From contig JAAYPY010000098.1 in NCBI GenBank assembly GCA_012519555.1, positions 1 to 36,298 on the forward strand: a stretch of 36,298 nucleotides of DNA, in the 5' to 3' direction. Both the position numbers and the translations under genes were made by a program. Positions 16,258-24,990 of the stretch are shown piece after piece (the first letter of the stretch is position 1; each line of letters begins with the position of its first letter). Under the pieces are notes generated by a model. It made no database searches and was not told where the DNA came from. It saw only the letters and a list, made by a program, of their open reading frames with translations. Origin of the DNA: Tissierellia bacterium. GTDB lineage: Bacteria > Bacillota > Clostridia > Tissierellales > Sedimentibacteraceae.

Positions 16258-17214
16258 ATGAATAAAGAAACGGTAAAAATAGATATCGACGCTATTGCCG
16301 GAGAGCGCTGGTTCCCAAAAGAATCAAATTTTGAGGATGATATGGAGCTTTATTGGGGAGAATGGGGTGTGTGTTCTGAAGTAGATGACCTTAAATCAGT
16401 GCTGATGTACAGACCGGGAAAAGAAGTAGAAAGTTTTAACGCAAATGAAGTTAGATTTTCAGATGAGCCTATCGATGTTGAATTAATGAGAAAGCAACAC
16501 GATAACCTTGCACAAATATATAAGGACCACGGTGTTAAAGTATATTATGTGGAAGAGCAGAGAGAAGACAGACCCAATGCTGTTTTCTGCAGAGATTTAA
16601 TGTTTATGACACCTGAAGGAGCAATTGTTACAAGACCTGGTATGTCTGCCAGAAGAGGAGAGGAAAGATATATCGCGCAAGCTTTAGCTAAGCTTGGTGT
16701 TCCGATATTAAGAACAATTAACGGAGACGGCATATTTGAAGGTGCCAACGCCATGTGGGTTAACAGAAAAACCGTCGTTTTATCCACCAGCAGCAGAACA
16801 AATAGAAGTGGTTATGAACAAGTAAAATACGAGCTTGAAAAAATGGGAGTAGAAAATATTATACCTATGCAAATCCCTTACAGCAATATACATATAGACG
16901 GTATTATGAATATGGCAAGTGAAGAAATAGTTTTTATTCATGCATCACAAATACCTTATGATGTATGCGATGCTCTTAAAAAATGCGGCTGCAAAATATT
17001 AGAGGCTCCCTCTACAACGGAAGTGCGAAATACATTTGGCTGCAACTTTGTAGCATTGAAGCCGGGTTTGATTGTTATGCCGGAAGGAAATCCAAGATGC
17101 CAGGAGCTTTTGGAAAACAACGGCATTAAGGTTATAACTGTCGACGTGTCTGAAATAATGAAAGGTAAGGGAGCAATACACTGTGTTACTGCTTTCTTAA
17201 AAAGAGGACAGTAA
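16258..17214 (+). CDS. Amidinotransferase/DDAH-family guanidino enzyme, copy 1
   Basis: A 318-residue cytoplasmic enzyme of the guanidino-group modifying superfamily (PF02274: arginine deiminase, dimethylarginine hydrolase, amidinotransferases). Likely active-site elements: Asp113 in FCRDLMFMTPEGA (guanidinium binding), Glu161 in IFEGAN, His212 in IHIDG, and the nucleophile Cys309 in GAIHCVTAF near the C terminus. An ARRGEER motif (131-137) is also present. It is shorter than true arginine deiminase (about 410) and lacks its long helical insert. The start ATG is preceded by AAGGAG. It is first in a two-gene operon with a close paralogue, behind a sigma-54 promoter and beside a RocR-like activator, so arginine or a modified arginine is a reasonable but unproven substrate. 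Confidence 0.85.
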   Translation: MNKETVKIDIDAIAGERWFPKESNFEDDMELYWGEWGVCSEVDDLKSVLMYRPGKEVESFNANEVRFSDEPIDVELMRKQHDNLAQIYKDHGVKVYYVEEQREDRPNAVFCRDLMFMTPEGAIVTRPGMSARRGEERYIAQALAKLGVPILRTINGDGIFEGANAMWVNRKTVVLSTSSRTNRSGYEQVKYELEKMGVENIIPMQIPYSNIHIDGIMNMASEEIVFIHASQIPYDVCDALKKCGCKILEAPSTTEVRNTFGCNFVALKPGLIVMPEGNPRCQELLENNGIKVITVDVSEIMKGKGAIHCVTAFLKRGQ

Positions 17215-17242
17215 AAGAGATTTTATGAAAAGGAGCCGTAAT

Positions 17243-18193
17243 ATGAATACAAACGCAACAAAAATAGATATAGATGCTATACCGGGTGAACGCTGGTTCC
17301 CGGCAGAAACAAACTTTACAGACGAGATAAATCTTTACTGGGGAGATTGGGGAGTAGCCTCCGAAGTTGACGATTTAAAAGCTGTTCTTATGAGAAGACC
17401 CGGTAAAGAAATAGAAAACTTTGACTATAAGGAAGTAAGATTCAAAGGTCCTATCGACGTTGACTTATTTAGAAAACAACATGATAATTTAGCCAAAATT
17501 TATACAGATCACGGAGTTAAAGTTTATTACGTCAAAGAGCAAAGAGAAGACCGTCCAAATGCTTTGTTTATGAGAGACCTGGTTTTTATGACCCCTGAAG
17601 GAGCCATAGTAACAAGGCCGGCTATAGCTGCCCGAAGAGGCGAAGAAAGATTTGCTGCCAAAGCACTTTCTGATTTGGGTGTGCCTATTCTTAAAACCAT
17701 AACAGGAAACGGAACCTTTGATGGAGCTATGGGATTGTGGATTGACAGAAAAACTGTTGTATTAGCGTCAGGAGTAAGATGCAACAAAGACGGATATCAG
17801 CAAGTTGAAGGTGAATTAAAAAGAATTGGCGTGGAAAATATTATACATATGCAAATTCCATACGGTCATGCACATATTGACGGATTATTGAACATTGCAA
17901 GCAACGACACAGCAATGATACATGCCTCTCAGGTTTCTTATGATGTTTGTGATGCTTTAAAAAGAAAAGGCTTTAAGCTTTTGGAAGCACCATCTCAAAC
18001 TGAGGCAAAAGAAACCCTTGGAATCAATTTTGTAGCAATTAAACCGGGACTGGTTGTTCAACCTGAAGGAAATCCAAGATGCAAAGAGTTATTGGAGAAA
18101 AACGGTATTAAGGTTATTTCCATTGATTTTTCAGAAATACTAAAAGGCTGGGGCGCTATTCACTGTGTTACTGCTTTTTTAAAACGGGGTTAA
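17243..18193 (+). CDS. Amidinotransferase/DDAH-family guanidino enzyme, copy 2
   Basis: A 316-residue paralogue of the preceding protein, clearly from tandem duplication: most blocks align without gaps apart from a single residue near 68. The catalytic elements Asp112 (FMRDLVFMTPEGA), His211 (AHIDG) and Cys308 (GAIHCVTAF) are kept, but the acidic residue is Asp160 (TFDGAM), where copy 1 has Glu. Both kinds occur in the superfamily: mammalian DDAH uses Asp, bacterial enzymes often Glu. This points to altered chemistry or substrate rather than loss of function. The start is placed at the ATG at 17243 because AAAAGGAG lies 8 nt upstream and the copies align from there. It begins 28 nt after copy 1 and is surely co-transcribed. 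Confidence 0.85.
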   Translation: MNTNATKIDIDAIPGERWFPAETNFTDEINLYWGDWGVASEVDDLKAVLMRRPGKEIENFDYKEVRFKGPIDVDLFRKQHDNLAKIYTDHGVKVYYVKEQREDRPNALFMRDLVFMTPEGAIVTRPAIAARRGEERFAAKALSDLGVPILKTITGNGTFDGAMGLWIDRKTVVLASGVRCNKDGYQQVEGELKRIGVENIIHMQIPYGHAHIDGLLNIASNDTAMIHASQVSYDVCDALKRKGFKLLEAPSQTEAKETLGINFVAIKPGLVVQPEGNPRCKELLEKNGIKVISIDFSEILKGWGAIHCVTAFLKRG

Positions 18194-18231
18194 TATTATT
18201 AGCAAATCAATTTCTGTGAAATTTTACTTAG

Positions 18232-18255
18232 CAGCATCCTGAAATCAGGATGCTG
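18232..18255. terminator. Hairpin between convergent guanidino-enzyme and pgeF genes
   Basis: CAGCATCCTG and CAGGATGCTG form a perfect 10-bp stem with an AAAT loop. The T run after it is weak (TCATATTACTTTTG), so termination may be inefficient or aided by Rho. The position between two converging genes supports a terminator. Confidence 0.65.
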
Positions 18256-18260
18256 TCATA

Positions 18261-19067
18261 TTACTTTTGTTTCATCATTATAATACCTGACATTAATCCT
18301 CTTTTTCCTTTTTGTCCTCTGTGAGAAAAGAATAAATCATTGCGGCATTTAGTACATAAGCCTGCAATTTCAATATTTTTTTCGTTCATTCCCTCTTTAA
18401 TCATATTGAATTTATTAATTTCCCACAAATCAAAATGATACTTCTCTCCCATTGTGACCATAAATTCCTTATATTTAATATCCGTAGAGATAAACAACTC
18501 TGCAACATCCTTATCTACTTCAAAGCAGCACCGGCCTAAGGATGGGCTGATTGCGGCCTTAATATCAGAAGGATTGCTTCCAAGTTCTGTCAATGCCTTT
18601 ACCATTTTCCCCGTTATATTAGACATGGTCCCTCTCCATCCAGCATGGCTCAGCCCGATTAATTTTTTCACTGGGTCATAAAAAAACACTGCATTACAGT
18701 CTGCATGAAATGACATCAAAGCAAGATTTTTCTTGTCTGTATAAATACCGTCTATATCCGTATACTTAGGATCCTTCATGGCCCTGCCCTTATGATTTTC
18801 GTCCACATACATGATATTATTGGTATGGGTTTGGGCTGTTTCAACAATATCCTCTATATTAATACCTAACCTTTCAAACACTATCAGATTGTTTTTTCTG
18901 ACATTTTCTTCGTCATCTCCTGTACCAAAGCCTATGTTTAAGGATTCATAAGCACCTTTGCTGACACCGCCCTTTCTTGTAGTGAAGCAGTGCACAAGGT
19001 CATCATATTCATCCAAAATGGGAAATGTTAAATATATAAAATTTTCTATTTCATTTAATTTATACAT
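18261..19067 (-). CDS. pgeF: Peptidoglycan editing factor PgeF / YfiH family (multicopper polyphenol oxidase domain)
   Basis: A 268-residue cytoplasmic protein of the Cu-oxidase_4/YfiH (DUF152) family. The metal-binding and catalytic motifs are present: SFHADCNAVFFYDP and LSHAGWRGT, together with SLGRCCFEV, plus the opening CFTTRKGGVS. Members have been shown to act on purine nucleosides (phosphorylase or deaminase activity) and, in E. coli, to prevent misincorporation of serine-containing peptidoglycan precursors. The start is the ATG at 19067, preceded by AGAGGAA; longer starts lack a ribosome binding site. It is a single gene divergent from the MocR gene; nothing nearby links it to a pathway. 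Confidence 0.9.
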   Translation of the reverse strand: MYKLNEIENFIYLTFPILDEYDDLVHCFTTRKGGVSKGAYESLNIGFGTGDDEENVRKNNLIVFERLGINIEDIVETAQTHTNNIMYVDENHKGRAMKDPKYTDIDGIYTDKKNLALMSFHADCNAVFFYDPVKKLIGLSHAGWRGTMSNITGKMVKALTELGSNPSDIKAAISPSLGRCCFEVDKDVAELFISTDIKYKEFMVTMGEKYHFDLWEINKFNMIKEGMNEKNIEIAGLCTKCRNDLFFSHRGQKGKRGLMSGIIMMKQK

Positions 19068-19257
19068 AATAATTCCTCTCTTAATAAGTTCATTATGGAA
19101 TTTATATCTATCGAGAAAAATGTAATACATTTCATTTATTATACCATAGCTATATAAAATTTTTATATGATTTTATAAAAATATATGTTAAAATAATTGT
19201 GTACCTTTGCACCTAATTAAAACAACAAAAAACAACCAAGACAGTCAAGGAGGTCAT

Positions 19258-20625
19258 ATGATTATTTCGCCTGTTTTTGATAAGGAGAGCAGTAAACCCC
19301 TGTACATACAATTATATGAATATATTAAGACAGAAATAACCTCAGGTTTATTAAAGCCTGATTCAAAGCTGCCTTCTATCAGAGAAGCTTCCTCCACATT
19401 GAAGCTAAGCAAGACAACAATTGAAAATGCCTACAGCCAGTTAGTGGCGGAAGGTTATATAGACAATTATCCTAAAAGAGGTTACTTTGTATGTGATTTA
19501 AGCGAATATAATTTTGATATAGAGCGAGTATACAAAAATACCATGGAATTCCATGATGAAATAATATATATAAATGATGGTATCGATAAAGAGAGTTTTG
19601 ATGTTCCAACCTGGAAAAGGTTGTATAATAAAGCGATTTCTGATCCGAAAACAAAGATTTACAACAGCTGCTCAACTCAAGGAGAGGAATTCTTAAGAGA
19701 GGAAATAGCAAACTTTGTAAATACTATGCGAGGAGGTCACACTAGTGCTCAGCAGGTTATTGTAGGAGCTGGAGTTCAGTATTTGTTGGGGATACTTATA
19801 GGGATAATTGAGGAAGACTATAATACTCTTGCCATTGAAAAGCCGGGCTTTAACAAGGCAGAATTTGTCTTTGAGGACTATAACTTCAAGATCAGGCACA
19901 TTGAAATTACTGATAATGACTTTCCTGTTTCACGACTAAGAGAAAGTGATGCCAAAGTAATATACATCAGCCCCTCTCACCAATATCCCCTTGGCACCAT
20001 AATGCCTGTTAATAAACGAATGGAATTGTTGGATTGGGCTTACAAAAAAAACGGTCTTATAATCGAGGATGATTATGATTCCCTGATTAGATACGGCGGG
20101 ATGCCCATACCAAGCCTTCAAGGTCTTGACAAAAATGATTGTGTTGTATATTTAGGTTCCTTTTCAAAAATGCTGCTTCCATCCCTAAGGATAAGCTTCA
20201 TGGTTATACCGAAAAAGCTTCTGCCTAAATATAATCGAATAAAGGCCCGTTACTCACAGTCAACCTCTAAAATTGACCAAATTGTTCTTGCAAACTTTAT
20301 GAAGGATGGTTATATGGTTAAACACCTTCGTAAAATTAAGCGTATTTACAAAAAGAAAAATGCTTCTCTTATATCCAATTTAAAAAATCTTTTCGAAGAT
20401 AAGTTGGAAGTTAAAAGTTCTGATTCCGGTCTTCATATTGTATGTGAAGCTAAGACCAAAAAAGATAAATCGGCTATAATGAAAGATGCGCAAAGTTTAC
20501 GCATCCTTATAAATATAATCCGTATCAAAAACAACAAGCTTATGTTTTCTTTAAACTACAGCGGTGTAGACTTAAATAAAATAACTGAATTTACCAAACT
20601 TTTAGAGAAAGTGTTGTTTGAGTGA
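19258..20625 (+). CDS. MocR/GabR-type PLP-dependent transcriptional regulator
   Basis: A 455-residue fusion of a GntR winged helix (about residues 10-75, KLPSIREASSTLKLSKTTIENAYSQL) with a fold-type I aminotransferase-like domain (about 110-450). The PLP lysine motif SFSKMLLPSLR is present, as is the IIEDDYDSLIRY aspartate motif that holds the pyridine nitrogen. These regulators usually bind PLP and respond to an amino compound such as GABA or a PLP precursor; the target here is unknown. The ATG at 19258 is chosen because GGAGG sits 4 nt upstream. It is transcribed divergently from pgeF, which it might regulate. Its last 24 bp overlap the end of the convergent Ca2+-ATPase gene. Confidence 0.92.
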   Translation: MIISPVFDKESSKPLYIQLYEYIKTEITSGLLKPDSKLPSIREASSTLKLSKTTIENAYSQLVAEGYIDNYPKRGYFVCDLSEYNFDIERVYKNTMEFHDEIIYINDGIDKESFDVPTWKRLYNKAISDPKTKIYNSCSTQGEEFLREEIANFVNTMRGGHTSAQQVIVGAGVQYLLGILIGIIEEDYNTLAIEKPGFNKAEFVFEDYNFKIRHIEITDNDFPVSRLRESDAKVIYISPSHQYPLGTIMPVNKRMELLDWAYKKNGLIIEDDYDSLIRYGGMPIPSLQGLDKNDCVVYLGSFSKMLLPSLRISFMVIPKKLLPKYNRIKARYSQSTSKIDQIVLANFMKDGYMVKHLRKIKRIYKKKNASLISNLKNLFEDKLEVKSSDSGLHIVCEAKTKKDKSAIMKDAQSLRILINIIRIKNNKLMFSLNYSGVDLNKITEFTKLLEKVLFE

Positions 20626-23322
20626 CTTTGATTCTTTGTTCTTAAACAAATCTTTGTACAGCTCCCCTACCAACAAGGGTATGAATGAAAATGCAGTTAT
20701 TAGCTGCCAGTCGAGAATAGTGAGGGCCACTACATCGAATACTTCGTTCAAGGCAGGTATGTATAAAACCACAATGGTAAGCATGAAGGATGCAAAAACT
20801 GCCTGAATCATTCTTATGTTGGTGAAAAATCCTATTCTGAACAAGGTATAATTCTGTGACCTTGAAGAAAATGCTCTTAAAAGCTCCGACAAAATCAATG
20901 TTGTAAAAACTACCGACCTTGCATGAATCAAACCTCTTCCCGTACCATACATTTTCATTGCCCAATAGTATGACAGTAATGACGCAAATGATATGGCAAG
21001 TGCCTGAAACACAATTCCTCCAAGCATTTCCTTGTCAAGTATTGCTTCCTTTGTACTTCTCGGGGACTGCTTCATAATGCCCGGCTCTGCACTTTCAACT
21101 CCCAATGCCATTGCAGGAAAGCTGTCCGTGACAAGATTCAGCCACAAAAGCTGTATGGGAAGGAGGGGAACCTCCCAGCCTAATATGATGCTTATAAAAA
21201 CTAAGAGAATTTCTCCTATGTTACAGCTCAATAAAAAGAATACAAACTTCTTAATATTGGAGAATATTGTTCTTCCTTCTTCCACAGCATTTACTATGGT
21301 TGCAAAATTATCATCAGTGAGGATAAGATCTGCTGTGTTTTTAGCCACATCCGTACCTGTAATTCCCATTGCAACCCCTATGTCTGCCTTTTTAAGAGCA
21401 AGAGCATCATTGACTCCATCACCGGTCATGGATGTAATATGACCGTTTTCCTTTAATGCTGTGACTATTCTAACCTTATGCTCAGGCGACACCCTGGCAT
21501 AAACCTTGATTTTCTTTACAATTTCTTTTAACTCTTCATCCGAATAATTATTTAGGTCTTCACCCATTATGGCCTGTCCTTCATTCTCTACCATTCCTAA
21601 TTCTTTTGCAATGGCATAGGCTGTTTCCTTATAATCTCCTGTAATCATTACAGTTTCAATTCCTGCTTGTCTGCAATGAGCTATGGACTCTTTAACCTCA
21701 GACCTTGGAGGGTCAATCATTCCCACTAAACCCACAAATATCATGTCACTTTCAACCTGCTCAAAGCTAAGTTGTTCCGGTAGTCTGTCCCATACCTTGT
21801 AGGCAGCAGACAGAACTCTTAATGCTGAACGTGCAAATTTAGTGTTTACCGACAGTACCTTGTCCTTTAATTCTTTGTTGAAATCAACAATCCTACCGTT
21901 AATGGCTATTTTGCCGCATTTACTTATAACAATGTCAGGAGCTCCCTTTGTGAAGGAAACAACCTTTCCTTCAATATAATCCGAGTGAAAGGTCGTCATC
22001 ATCTTTCTTCCGGAATCAAAGGGAAGCTCAGCAATTCTTGGATAAATCATGTTGAGCTGCTCAGAAGTTTGACCTAACTTGCCGGCAAAAGCAAGAATAG
22101 CTCCTTCCGTAGGGTCACCGATGATTTTATAGGTCCCTGTGGAATTATCAAGCTGAGCATCATTTGACAGTGTGCCAATGGACACTAAGTTTCTTAAATT
22201 AGGAAGCGAGTTTATTCCGATACTCCTTCCCTTAAGCTTTACATTTCCCTTTGGCTCATATCCTATTCCTTCAACATCCAAAACTCTGTCATCAACATAT
22301 GCTTTTACTACTGTCATTTCATTTTGTGTCAGGGTTCCGGTCTTATCTGAACAAATAACCGATGTTGCGCCTAATGTTTCAACTGCCAAAAGTTTTTTAA
22401 CAATAGCATTTTTGCCGGCCATTCTGTTCATTCCGATAGCCAAAACGATTGTAACAATTGCAGGAAGCCCCTCAGGTATTGCTGCAACTGCTAAACTTAT
22501 GGAGGTTAAAAGCATATTTAAAGCTTGTCTTTTTTGATACATGCCCACTATAAATACTATAATGCAAATGGCAATTGTTAATGTTCCAAGAACCTTCCCC
22601 AATTGATTTAATTTTATTTGCAGAGGTGTATCTTCTTCGTCGTATGTCTGTATCTTTACTGCAATATTACCGATTTCAGTATTGTGTCCCGTTGATGTTA
22701 CTACCCCCTTGCCTCTGCCATAGGTTACTATTGTACTTGAAAAACACATATTATGCCTGTCTCCGATTCCCACAGTACCTACTATTTTTGCTTTGGCATC
22801 TTTTTCAACGGGAACTGATTCCCCGGTTAAGGATGCTTCCTCAATTTTTAGATTTGAACTTTCAAAAAGTCTTAAATCAGCAGGAATTATATCGCCTGCT
22901 TCCAATACCACTAGATCTCCGGGAACAATATCTGAAGCAGGAATTACTGTTAAGTTGCCGCCCCTTACAACCTTGGCATTTGGCGCACTCAGCTTTTGCA
23001 AGGCTTCTACTGATTTCTCTGCCTTCCCTTCCTGATAGATTCCAAGAGCTGCATTTATAACCACTATTGCTAAAATTATTATCGCATCTTCTTTCTCACC
23101 TACAAAGGCAGATACCCCTGCTGCTATAAGCAGAATGATGATTAAAAAATCTGCAAACTGTGCTGCAAACTTAGATAAAAAACTTTTTTTTGCCTGTGCT
23201 TCCAGTTGATTTTTTCCATAGGTTTCAATTCGCCTTTTTGCTTCCTCTTCACTGAGACCTATACTTAAATTTGTGTTTAGTTCCTTTAAAATTTCATTTT
23301 TGCCTTTGTTATACCATTCCAA
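20602..23322 (-). CDS. SERCA-like P2A-type Ca2+-transporting ATPase
   Basis: A 906-residue membrane P-type ATPase. Actuator motif SLTGES, phosphorylation motif CSDKTGTLTQ (near 330), KGAPD in the nucleotide domain, and hinge MTGDGVNDALALKKADIGVAMG. Ion-binding positions look like those of SERCA: PEGLP in M4, NIGEI in M5, NLVTDSFPA in M6 and SELLRAF in M8, so both calcium sites may be present. About ten membrane segments. It would export Ca2+ from the cytoplasm. The start codon is TTG (23320-23322), 8 nt after GGGAGG; no ATG fits better, and similarity begins here. It overlaps the MocR gene tail to tail by 24 bp and has no terminator in between. Confidence 0.93.
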   Translation of the reverse strand: MEWYNKGKNEILKELNTNLSIGLSEEEAKRRIETYGKNQLEAQAKKSFLSKFAAQFADFLIIILLIAAGVSAFVGEKEDAIIILAIVVINAALGIYQEGKAEKSVEALQKLSAPNAKVVRGGNLTVIPASDIVPGDLVVLEAGDIIPADLRLFESSNLKIEEASLTGESVPVEKDAKAKIVGTVGIGDRHNMCFSSTIVTYGRGKGVVTSTGHNTEIGNIAVKIQTYDEEDTPLQIKLNQLGKVLGTLTIAICIIVFIVGMYQKRQALNMLLTSISLAVAAIPEGLPAIVTIVLAIGMNRMAGKNAIVKKLLAVETLGATSVICSDKTGTLTQNEMTVVKAYVDDRVLDVEGIGYEPKGNVKLKGRSIGINSLPNLRNLVSIGTLSNDAQLDNSTGTYKIIGDPTEGAILAFAGKLGQTSEQLNMIYPRIAELPFDSGRKMMTTFHSDYIEGKVVSFTKGAPDIVISKCGKIAINGRIVDFNKELKDKVLSVNTKFARSALRVLSAAYKVWDRLPEQLSFEQVESDMIFVGLVGMIDPPRSEVKESIAHCRQAGIETVMITGDYKETAYAIAKELGMVENEGQAIMGEDLNNYSDEELKEIVKKIKVYARVSPEHKVRIVTALKENGHITSMTGDGVNDALALKKADIGVAMGITGTDVAKNTADLILTDDNFATIVNAVEEGRTIFSNIKKFVFFLLSCNIGEILLVFISIILGWEVPLLPIQLLWLNLVTDSFPAMALGVESAEPGIMKQSPRSTKEAILDKEMLGGIVFQALAISFASLLSYYWAMKMYGTGRGLIHARSVVFTTLILSELLRAFSSRSQNYTLFRIGFFTNIRMIQAVFASFMLTIVVLYIPALNEVFDVVALTILDWQLITAFSFIPLLVGELYKDLFKNKESKSLKQHFL

Positions 23323-23452
23323 ATTGTTTTCCTCCCCTAGTAATTTCTTGTTATTAACATTGGTATAATATATTGGCGATTTATTAATTTATTCCAACTT
23401 TTGCAGACAAACTTTATCTTTGCTTTTGGGAATGTTATAAGTGATTCCTTAT

Positions 23453-23481
23453 TTGTAAAGAAGTGATTTTTATGTTAAAAT
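23453..23481 (+). promoter_or_regulatory. Sigma-A promoter of the EFR1 ferrodoxin gene
   Basis: TTGTAA (23453-23458), a 17-base spacer and TAAAAT (23476-23481). The start of transcription should be near 23488, a short leader of about 20 nt that still contains the GGGGAGG ribosome binding site. Confidence 0.6.
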
Positions 23482-23507
23482 ATAAATAATTAAGGGGAGG
23501 TGTTACT

Positions 23508-24320
23508 ATAAAATATAAGATTAATGCTGTATATTTCAGTGCAACCGGTACAACCAAAAAAGCAGTAAAAAAGCTTGCACATGAATTAGCGAAACACTTT
23601 AAGGAAGAAACAATTAATTATAAGGATTTTACTTTACCCTCCGGAAGAAAAGAATCTTTGCATTTTGCCGGCAATGATATAGTGATTCTAGCAGTTCCTG
23701 TGTACGCAGGCAGGGTACCAAATGTATTGTTGAATTACTTGAAAAGTGTGAAGGCTGATGGGGCAAAGGCTATAGCAATGGTGCTTTACGGCAATAGGAA
23801 TTATGACGATGCACTGTTAGAATTAACAGACATATTGAGGATGAATGGTTTTAATATTAGTGCAGCAGGAGCTTTCATTGGCGAACATTCATTTTCCAAA
23901 ATTTTAGCCAAGGACAGGCCCGATGAAAGCGATTTGGAAAAGATAAGTGAATTTGCCAAGCAGATATATTTAAAAATATCTTTAAAAACAGAAGAAGAAC
24001 CCCTTATACCCGGTAACAAGAAATACAGAGACTATTATAAGCCAAAGGATAAAAGAGGAGATCCTGTTGATATAAGGAAGGTTACACCAAAAACCAATAA
24101 CGGCTGTACTGATTGCAAACTCTGTGTTTCAGTTTGTCCTATGGGCTCCATTGACTACAATGATGTTTCAAAACTTAACTATATTTGCATTAAATGCGGT
24201 GCATGCATCAAAATTTGCCCTGTAAATGCAAAGTATTATGATGATGAGAATTATTTAAATCATAAGTATGAATTGGAAATTGACTTCGCAGAAAGAAAAG
24301 AACCGGTGACATTTTTATAG
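23508..24320 (+). CDS. EFR1-family flavodoxin-ferredoxin fusion with probable ATA start
   Basis: A 270-residue redox protein joining an N-terminal flavodoxin-like FMN domain (phosphate loop FSATGTTKK near residues 10-18, VPVYAGRVP near 63-71) to a C-terminal 2[4Fe-4S] ferredoxin (CTDCKLCVSVCP and CIKCGACIKICP). Members are called EFR1 ferrodoxins and probably shuttle electrons between ferredoxin and flavin partners. The frame closes upstream at a TAA (23487-23489), and no ATG, GTG or TTG occurs before the FMN loop; the first TTG is at 23655 and the first ATG at 23658, both too late. ATA at 23508 lies 7 nt after a perfect GGGGAGG and gives the expected N terminus, KYKINAVYFSATGTT. ATA initiation or a base error are the options. 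Confidence 0.85.
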   Translation: MKYKINAVYFSATGTTKKAVKKLAHELAKHFKEETINYKDFTLPSGRKESLHFAGNDIVILAVPVYAGRVPNVLLNYLKSVKADGAKAIAMVLYGNRNYDDALLELTDILRMNGFNISAAGAFIGEHSFSKILAKDRPDESDLEKISEFAKQIYLKISLKTEEEPLIPGNKKYRDYYKPKDKRGDPVDIRKVTPKTNNGCTDCKLCVSVCPMGSIDYNDVSKLNYICIKCGACIKICPVNAKYYDDENYLNHKYELEIDFAERKEPVTFL

Positions 24321-24347
24321 TGGAGTGTACCATATTTCGTGTAAATG

Positions 24348-24378
24348 GATTTGCCCGAGGAATTTCCCCGGGCAAATC
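24348..24378. terminator. Hairpin after the EFR1 gene
   Basis: GATTTGCCCG pairs with CGGGCAAATC over 10 bp around an 11-nt loop, between the EFR1 stop codon and the end of the convergent S-layer remnant. The following T run is interrupted (TTTGATTTATTT). Confidence 0.65.
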
Positions 24379-24384
24379 TTTGAT

Positions 24385-24573
24385 TTATTTACCTATAGCT
24401 TTTAATATTTCATCTTTAGCCCAAGAATCTTCAATATCTGTAAATCTATTATTATCCAACATATCTAAATTCAATCTGTCCCCTAATAGTCTGTTAAGTA
24501 TAACAACCATTTCTGCTCTTGTAATTTCTCTATCCGGTCTAAATGTTCCATCAGGATATCCGTTTATCAGTTT
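24385..24573 (-). pseudogene. Remnant of an S-layer homology (SLH) domain protein, C-terminal end only
   Basis: The minus strand encodes K-LINGYPDGTFRPDREITRAEM and then FTDIEDSWAKDEILKAIGK before a TAA at 24385, i.e. the end of one SLH repeat and the start of a final one. SLH domains anchor proteins to secondary cell wall polymers. Upstream of the GYPDG motif the similarity stops abruptly at about 24571, where a histidine kinase sequence begins on the opposite strand. There is no start codon or ribosome binding site belonging to it; only about 60 residues survive. Confidence 0.75.
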
Positions 24574-24990
24574 TGAAATGGAAAGTATCAAAGTTAATTT
24601 TAATGTAAATGTAAAACCGGAACTCTTAAAATTAGCTGAGAAAAGTTCATTACAAATAAAGGTTAATTTACAAAGTATAGATCGTATTATTACAAATTTG
24701 CTTGGTAATGCAATTAAATTTACTCCGGAAAATGGCTGCATAAGTTTGCAATTCGATTTATCAGCTGACATGAAATATTTGATAATTCAGGTTTCTGATT
24801 CCGGTATTGGAATCTCAGAAAAGGAATTACCGCATATTTTTGATAGATTATATAGGAACTTTAGAGCATTTAATAACAAAAGTAAAAGCAACGGTTTAGG
24901 TCTTGCTATAGTACAAGAGCTTGTGGAGTATCATGATGGCGAAATTTGGGTAGAAAGTGAAATTAATAAAGGAAGTGATTTTTTAAAAGT
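24572..24990 (+). pseudogene. Remnant of a sensor histidine kinase (ATPase domain only)
   Basis: The plus strand encodes the catalytic ATP-binding domain of a histidine kinase: N box NLLGNAIKFTPENG, G1 box VSDSGIGIS, F box ELPHIFDRLYR, G2 box GLGLAIV, ending YHDGEIWVESEINKGS. The sensor, membrane segments and H box are missing. The frame stays open further upstream but that part is antisense to the SLH remnant, so a 243-codon frame from 24320 to 25051 is a chimera, not a gene. It joins a response-regulator fragment at about 24980. Confidence 0.8.
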
